Of a DNA stretch of 64,000 bases, positions 61,407 to 64,000 are shown piece after piece (position 1 is the stretch's first letter; the number at the start of each line of letters is the position of its first letter). The stretch is from Sandaracinobacteroides sp041675905 (GTDB taxonomy: Bacteria > Pseudomonadota > Alphaproteobacteria > Sphingomonadales > Sphingomonadaceae): NCBI GenBank assembly GCA_041675905.1, contig JBAYSX010000002.1, positions 1 through 64,000 on the forward strand. Direction: 5' to 3'. Under the pieces are notes generated by a model. That model was not told the origin of the DNA and made no database searches. It saw only the letters and a list, made by a program, of their open reading frames with translations. The translations under genes were made by a program, and so were the position numbers.

Positions 61407-62087
61407 TCAGCAGCCCGCCAGCAATTCGCGTGCCGCCGCCGCCGGATCGGGTGCGGCAGTAATCGGCCGACCCACTACCAGCGCCCATGCGCCAGCCCTC
61501 AACGCCTCTTTCGGCGTCATGATGCGCTTCTGATCGCCCGCCTCGCTACCTGCTGGCCGGACGCCGGGAACCACAAAACAGCCGCCCGGCCACAGTGCTT
61601 TCGCCGCCGTCACTTCCCGAGGCGAACAGACCACGCCGTCCGCGCCGGCATCGCGCGCCAGAAGGGCGAGGCGCTGCACCTGCACCAGCGGCGTCGCCCC
61701 TACTCCGGTCGCGTGCAAATCTTCCGCATCCAGGCTGGTCAATACGGTGACGGCGATCACTTTCGTATCCGGACCGGCGGCGGCTTTGGCGGCGTGAATC
61801 ATCGCCACCCCGCCGCTGACATGAATGGTGAGAAGCGCCGGATTCAGGGCGGAAGCACTTGCCACGGCCTTCGCGACCGTATTGGGAATATCGTGGAATT
61901 TCAGGTCCAGAAACAGCGGCAGGCCCGTATCGGCCATCACCGCCCGCACGCCTTCCGGCCCATTGGCGACGAAAAATTCCAGCCCCAGCTTCACACCACC
62001 CAGCGAGGCGGCGCAACTGCGAACGAGATCGCGGGCATGCGATGCATCGGCGGTATCCACCGCCAGCCAGAGTGGACTGCGAACCAT
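61407..62087 (-). CDS. pyrF: Orotidine 5'-phosphate decarboxylase
   Basis: A 226-residue enzyme giving UMP from OMP. The catalytic cluster is LFLDLKFHDIPNTV near residue 60 (Asp-Lys-His-Asp); the phosphate site is VPGVRPAGS near 180 and VGRPIT near 210. The pyrF-trpF order is typical of sphingomonads. Confidence 0.95.
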   Translation of the reverse strand: MVRSPLWLAVDTADASHARDLVRSCAASLGGVKLGLEFFVANGPEGVRAVMADTGLPLFLDLKFHDIPNTVAKAVASASALNPALLTIHVSGGVAMIHAAKAAAGPDTKVIAVTVLTSLDAEDLHATGVGATPLVQVQRLALLARDAGADGVVCSPREVTAAKALWPGGCFVVPGVRPAGSEAGDQKRIMTPKEALRAGAWALVVGRPITAAPDPAAAARELLAGC

Positions 62088-62090
62088 ATA

Positions 62091-62474
62091 TCAGGAACCC
62101 GGCGGCGGTGGCGGTTGCGTCGCCACGGGCGGGACGACCGGCCGCGGCGGTTGTATCGGCTCCGGGACAGGCCCGCCCTCCGGCCTGCCGGGCGACCGCA
62201 ATAATTCAATCCGCGCCTGCGACAATCCCGCTTCGGCATCTTCCAGCGCCGCCTCTGTGCGTTTCAGCCGCCGCTTCAGCACCATCCGGTCCGCCGACAG
62301 CCGCAGCCATGGCGGCAGAAAGCCGATCAGAAACGATACCAGCACCACCAGCGGCAGCCATACATCCAGTTGGACAAAGCCAAAATTCAGCGTCAGCGTC
62401 TGGCTGTTGGCGACAGCGAACAGGGTAAGCCCCGCCACCAGCAGGGCAATCAGCAGCCCGCGTATGAAATTCAT
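62091..62474 (-). CDS. LapA-domain (DUF1049) membrane protein
   Basis: A 127-residue protein with two membrane helices (residues 4-23 and 42-62; VANSQTLTLNFGFVQLDVWLPLVVLVSFLIGFL), a coiled-coil-like stretch, and a Pro-rich tail. In E. coli LapA works with LapB on LPS assembly; here only the fold is similar. It overlaps the cinA-like gene by four bases. Confidence 0.87.
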   Translation of the reverse strand: MNFIRGLLIALLVAGLTLFAVANSQTLTLNFGFVQLDVWLPLVVLVSFLIGFLPPWLRLSADRMVLKRRLKRTEAALEDAEAGLSQARIELLRSPGRPEGGPVPEPIQPPRPVVPPVATQPPPPPGS

Positions 62475-63229
62475 ATCTCACCCTCCACCGCGTCGATTCC
62501 CGCTTCGCGCAATTGTGCCAGCAACATGTCCCGCACTGTGCGCAACTTCTCCTTGTCCACCGCGCGCAGCACGAAATTGGCGCCGCCCCGCCCCTCGCGC
62601 CAGAAAGGATAGGAGCCGATCTGCACATCCTGATTGGCGCGCTGCAAATCCGACAGCATGTCGGCGACGCGGCTTTCCGGCGTCCATGCGCCAATCGCCA
62701 GCGTCTCTACCGGTTTCCCGCCCGCCAGCGTGCCATCCAGCCCGCGCAACATGCCCTGGGTAATGCTGGGAACCCCGGCCATCAGGAACAGCCGCCCCAG
62801 CCGGATGCCGGGCGCGCCGGTTTCCGGGTTGGGCAGCAAATCCGCCCCTTGCGGCACGCGCGCCATCCGCCGCCGGGCTTCGGTCAGTTCGCCCTTGTAC
62901 CAATGTTCCAGCTGCGCCAGCGCTTCGGGGTGATAGATCACCGGCAGATCGAGGGCGGCGGCCACTGCATCCACCGTAATATCGTCATGCGTCGGGCCGA
63001 TGCCGCCAGTGGTGAACACATAATCATGCGCGGCAAGGCAAGCCTTCACCGCGTTGCCGATCATCTGTGCATCGTCCGGCACCACCCGCGCCTCTTTCAG
63101 GCGCACACCCTGCAAATTGAGCCAGCGCCCCAGATAGGACAGATTCGCATCCTGCGTGCGGCCAGACAAAATCTCGTCACCGATGATGACAAGCGCCGCC
63201 GTCCATATCCGTGTCGCTGAATCAACCAT
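62471..63229 (-). CDS. CinA-like molybdopterin-binding domain protein
   Basis: A 252-residue protein with a MoaB/Mog-like fold (AALVIIGDEILSGRTQDAN; TTGGIGPTHDDITVDAVA). It is the N-terminal domain of CinA only; the C-terminal NMN deamidase part is absent. By family it may be a nucleotide pyrophosphatase rather than a molybdopterin enzyme. First gene of the pyrF-trp-accD-folC run; divergent from map with 43 bases between. Confidence 0.87.
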   Translation of the reverse strand: MVDSATRIWTAALVIIGDEILSGRTQDANLSYLGRWLNLQGVRLKEARVVPDDAQMIGNAVKACLAAHDYVFTTGGIGPTHDDITVDAVAAALDLPVIYHPEALAQLEHWYKGELTEARRRMARVPQGADLLPNPETGAPGIRLGRLFLMAGVPSITQGMLRGLDGTLAGGKPVETLAIGAWTPESRVADMLSDLQRANQDVQIGSYPFWREGRGGANFVLRAVDKEKLRTVRDMLLAQLREAGIDAVEGEI

Positions 63230-63272
63230 AGCATTGCCCTAAACCCTTCGCGGCCCTAAATCCATAACCGCC

Positions 63273-64000
63273 ATGACCGAAACCGCAATTGACGACCGCG
63301 TCGTCCGCATTCACCCGCCCGCCGATTTCGTCGGCATGCGCGCCGCCGGCAAACTTGCCGCCGAAACGCTCGACATGCTGACCGAACATGTCCGCCCCGG
63401 CATATCCACCGCCGAACTCGATCAACTGGCCTATGATTTCATAACCGCACGCGGCGCGGTTTCGGCCACCATTTTTTATCGCGGCTATTCCCATGCACTG
63501 TGCACCAGCATCAACCATGTGATCTGCCACGGCATCCCCGGCCCCAAACCGCTCGCGCCCGGCGATATTCTCAACATCGACGTCACCATCGTGCTGGATG
63601 GCTGGTATGGCGACACCAGCCGCATGTATTACGCCGGAGAGCCGCCGTTGAAGGCCCGCCGCCTGACAGATGTGACGTACGAATGTCTGATGCTCGGCAT
63701 CGAGGCCGCCAGACCCGGTAACACGCTCGGCGATATCGGCCACGCCATCCAGACCCATGCCGAAGCCCAACGCATGTCGGTTGTGCGGGATTTCTGCGGC
63801 CATGGCATCGGACGGGTGTTTCACGCGGCCCCCAATGTCGTGCACTATGGCCGCCCCGGCGAAGGCATGGAATTGCGCCCCGGCATGTTTTTCACCATCG
63901 AACCGATGATCAATATCGGTCGGCCCGATGCGAAAATCCTTGGCGACGGCTGGACGGCGGTCACGCGCGATCGTTCCCTTTCAGCGCAATTCGAGCATAT
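63273..64000 (+). CDS. map: Methionine aminopeptidase type I, cut by the window edge
   Basis: The first 242 codons are present. Metal ligands appear in LNIDVTIVLDGWYGDTSRMYYAG (two Asp), CGHGIGRVFHAAP (His) and FTIEPMI (Glu); the substrate His is in ICHGIPG. The final Glu lies in SAQFEH at the right edge. It removes initiator Met. The ATG at 63273 begins a normal-length N-terminus. Confidence 0.95.
   Translation, partial: MTETAIDDRVVRIHPPADFVGMRAAGKLAAETLDMLTEHVRPGISTAELDQLAYDFITARGAVSATIFYRGYSHALCTSINHVICHGIPGPKPLAPGDILNIDVTIVLDGWYGDTSRMYYAGEPPLKARRLTDVTYECLMLGIEAARPGNTLGDIGHAIQTHAEAQRMSVVRDFCGHGIGRVFHAAPNVVHYGRPGEGMELRPGMFFTIEPMINIGRPDAKILGDGWTAVTRDRSLSAQFEH

Overview
The window looks like a chromosomal piece of an alphaproteobacterium, most likely of the order Sphingomonadales. 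The reasons are the high GC content with strong third-position GC, two TonB-dependent receptors, small alphaproteobacterial families (DUF1491, zf-CHCC, DUF2794, long HPF), and the gene order pyrF-trpF-trpB-trpA-accD-folC. This assignment is an inference from content; no 16S gene is present. No transposase, prophage, integrase or CRISPR array was seen.

Layout. 0-10 kb: hisN, a zinc-finger protein and tRNA-Lys; a TonB receptor; a SleB-type cell wall hydrolase; then a tightly packed minus-strand run yggT-folD-marC-coaE-dnaQ-hpf-ptsN-paaI-DUF1491. 10-20 kb: recF-pyrD and ggt-acyl-CoA ligase on plus; the nitrogen pair glnK-amtB on minus with a near-perfect sigma-54 promoter, preceded by tldD; a Bcr-type efflux pump followed by an arfB gene broken by an amber codon. 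20-31 kb: an aldo/keto reductase-MDR oxidoreductase pair and a DODA-type dioxygenase, then a complete benzoate-to-muconolactone operon on minus (catB-catC-catA-benA-benB-benC-benD) with a divergent LysR gene (catR). A CatR-type ATAC-N7-GTAT site lies at the expected distance from a candidate catB promoter.

31-45 kb: a predicted Tat-exported PLP enzyme paired with a TonB receptor; a GST; alr-mlaE-mlaF; rpmG; lipB; an endolysin-like CHAP protein divergent from a DUF1328 membrane protein; cysE-DUF2794; and small unknown or stress-type genes. 45-55 kb: tauE-like exporter, oxyR, an unusual gene running antisense into tRNA-His, ispH-thrB-rnhA, a nuclease/PLD pair, a nitroreductase and a TetR regulator. 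55-64 kb: recA; the minus-strand operon cinA-like-lapA-pyrF-trpF-trpB-trpA-accD-folC; and the start of map, which runs off the right edge.

Most of the window is housekeeping: folate, CoA, pyrimidine, tryptophan, isoprenoid and lipoate synthesis, DNA repair and ribosome hibernation. The accessory and most interesting parts are the ben/cat operon, the Tat-PLP/TonB pair, the interrupted arfB, and the small-gene neighbourhoods with general-stress-like promoters.
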